Source of the DNA: Gammaproteobacteria bacterium
Lineage (GTDB): Bacteria; Pseudomonadota; Gammaproteobacteria; SZUA-229
DNA: 6,769 nt
NCBI GenBank assembly: GCA_011321985.1
Contig: DROB01000013.1
Location: 1-6,769 of the forward strand
Direction of reading: 5' to 3'
The position numbers and the translations under genes are program-made. The notes beneath the pieces were generated by a model. The model made no database searches and was not told the DNA's origin. It worked only from the letters and a program-made list of their open reading frames with translations. This document shows, one piece after another, positions 5,827 through 6,769 of the stretch; the first letter of the stretch is position 1; each line of letters starts with the position of its first letter.

Positions 5827-6769
5827 TGACTAATCCGGATGCCAGCAGCGATGACAGCAAAGAGGCTAATAGTGCCGCTGATGGTGCTATGGATTTTGGT
5901 TCGATACTGGCGAGTGCGCGCAAGTTCAAAAACTACACCGTCGATCAGATCAGCGAGCAACTAAAGATCCCCGCCAGGACGATTACCGCCATCGAAAAAA
6001 ATGATATCAATGCATTGCCTGCTCCCACTTTTACGCAGGGTTATATCCGTGCCTATGCGAAATTTGTCGAGGCCTCAGAAGATAAGGTGCTGGCTATCTA
6101 TAATCGTGCGGTCCCCCATGAGAACGTGTCAGATTTAAAGGCACGGTCAAATCTACCCGACGAAGCCAGTAGTCAGTCGCCGATGGTGAAGATGGTGACG
6201 ATCATCCTGATCCTCGGTGGGATAGCGACACTCGTCTATGGCAGTTTTCGTTACTATCAGAAAAAGATGGACGTGATGGAGACGGCACTCGAATCAAAGC
6301 AGCGTAGTTTTACCGGCAACTCACTGAATTCCCCCGGTACTCATCGTATCGAAATCGAACAGGAGGCACGTCTGACAGACGATGATGAGCTGGTCATACC
6401 GCGATCTGATCCTGCTGGAAATAATGGAGATAGTGAGTTGGGTGCTACGGATACCGGTGAACCGGGTAATCCGGAAAAGACGAGCGAGATCATCGCTGAT
6501 GATCCCGGCACAGGGGCAGAAGGTGAAAATGACAGAGAGGTCGCTATTTCAGCAGATACATTGAAAATTTTTGCTAAAAAAGGTGCCTGGATGCAAGTTC
6601 GTGATGCCAGCAATACACGTCTGCTCTATAATATGGTGCCCAGGGGGGAAGTTAAGGTGTTACAGGGGAAGGCGCCATTTCGTATCTCGTTGGGCAATGC
6701 TAAAACAACCAGTATTTCGATCAATGATATCGAGATAGATATGTCGGAATATATACGTGAAAACAATAC
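5826..6769 (+). CDS. rodZ: RodZ, cytoskeletal cell-shape protein (3' end missing)
   Basis: The first 314 residues of RodZ, open to the right edge with no stop. RodZ links MreB filaments to the inner-membrane elongation machinery and keeps rod shape. The cytoplasmic N-terminus holds a Cro/C1-type helix-turn-helix domain (HTH_25, about residues 24-90), with FGSILASARKFKNYTVDQIS opening and the conserved TFTQGYIRAYAKF segment (68-80). This domain binds MreB. A single transmembrane helix follows at about 122-142. Then comes a Gly/Asp/Glu-rich periplasmic linker (about 160-240) and the beginning of the DUF4115 beta domain (about 243-314), with WMQVRDASNTRLLYN-like and GKAPFRISLGNA motifs. ATG 5826 overlaps the pilF stop in a TAATG arrangement, indicating translational coupling. 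In relatives ispG comes next, outside this window. Confidence 0.95.
   Translation, partial: MTNPDASSDDSKEANSAADGAMDFGSILASARKFKNYTVDQISEQLKIPARTITAIEKNDINALPAPTFTQGYIRAYAKFVEASEDKVLAIYNRAVPHENVSDLKARSNLPDEASSQSPMVKMVTIILILGGIATLVYGSFRYYQKKMDVMETALESKQRSFTGNSLNSPGTHRIEIEQEARLTDDDELVIPRSDPAGNNGDSELGATDTGEPGNPEKTSEIIADDPGTGAEGENDREVAISADTLKIFAKKGAWMQVRDASNTRLLYNMVPRGEVKVLQGKAPFRISLGNAKTTSISINDIEIDMSEYIRENN

Noticed and set aside
5826..6103. The helix-turn-helix domain as a sign of a transcription regulator
   Set aside because: The transmembrane segment, periplasmic linker and DUF4115 domain that follow identify RodZ, in which this domain binds MreB.

Overview
The window reads as an ordinary, well-conserved housekeeping stretch from a gammaproteobacterial chromosome. 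It holds the distal part of an isc iron-sulfur cluster assembly operon followed by rlmN, pilF/pilW and rodZ, all on the + strand. The gene order, with isc genes followed by rlmN-pilF-rodZ, is typical of Gammaproteobacteria, and the proteins resemble their E. coli and Pseudomonas-type counterparts in length and motif position. Base composition looks moderate (near 50% G+C by eye) and fairly even across the genes. The genus cannot be named from the sequence alone.

Region 1 (1-3571) is isc: the 3' end of iscU (cut by the left edge), iscA, hscB, hscA, fdx and iscX. Gaps are short (2 to 34 nt), which suggests one transcript. The genes form one pathway. IscU is the scaffold for a nascent [2Fe-2S] cluster. 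HscB (J-protein) and HscA (specialised Hsp70) use ATP to release the cluster through the IscU LPPVK site, which is visible at 60-74. IscA is an A-type carrier, Fdx supplies electrons, and IscX binds the cysteine desulfurase IscS as an iron-dependent modulator. iscR and iscS would lie to the left.

Region 2 (3572-3823) is a 252-nt gap without a credible gene. It starts with an imperfect hairpin at the iscX stop and holds a tract that looks like a decayed copy of a CGC/AAG-rich interspersed repeat. In many relatives ndk sits here, but it is absent. The gap ends in an 8-bp inverted repeat around the rlmN start codon, where no Shine-Dalgarno sequence is visible.

Region 3 (3824-6769) holds rlmN (radical-SAM rRNA/tRNA m2A methyltransferase, itself a [4Fe-4S] enzyme), then pilF/pilW (outer-membrane TPR lipoprotein for type IV pilus assembly), then rodZ (cell-shape protein), which overlaps pilF by one base and is cut by the right edge. 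No mobile element, CRISPR array, tRNA or rRNA was found. I see no previously undescribed system; the points worth a second look are confined to the non-coding gap, start-codon contexts and small length differences.
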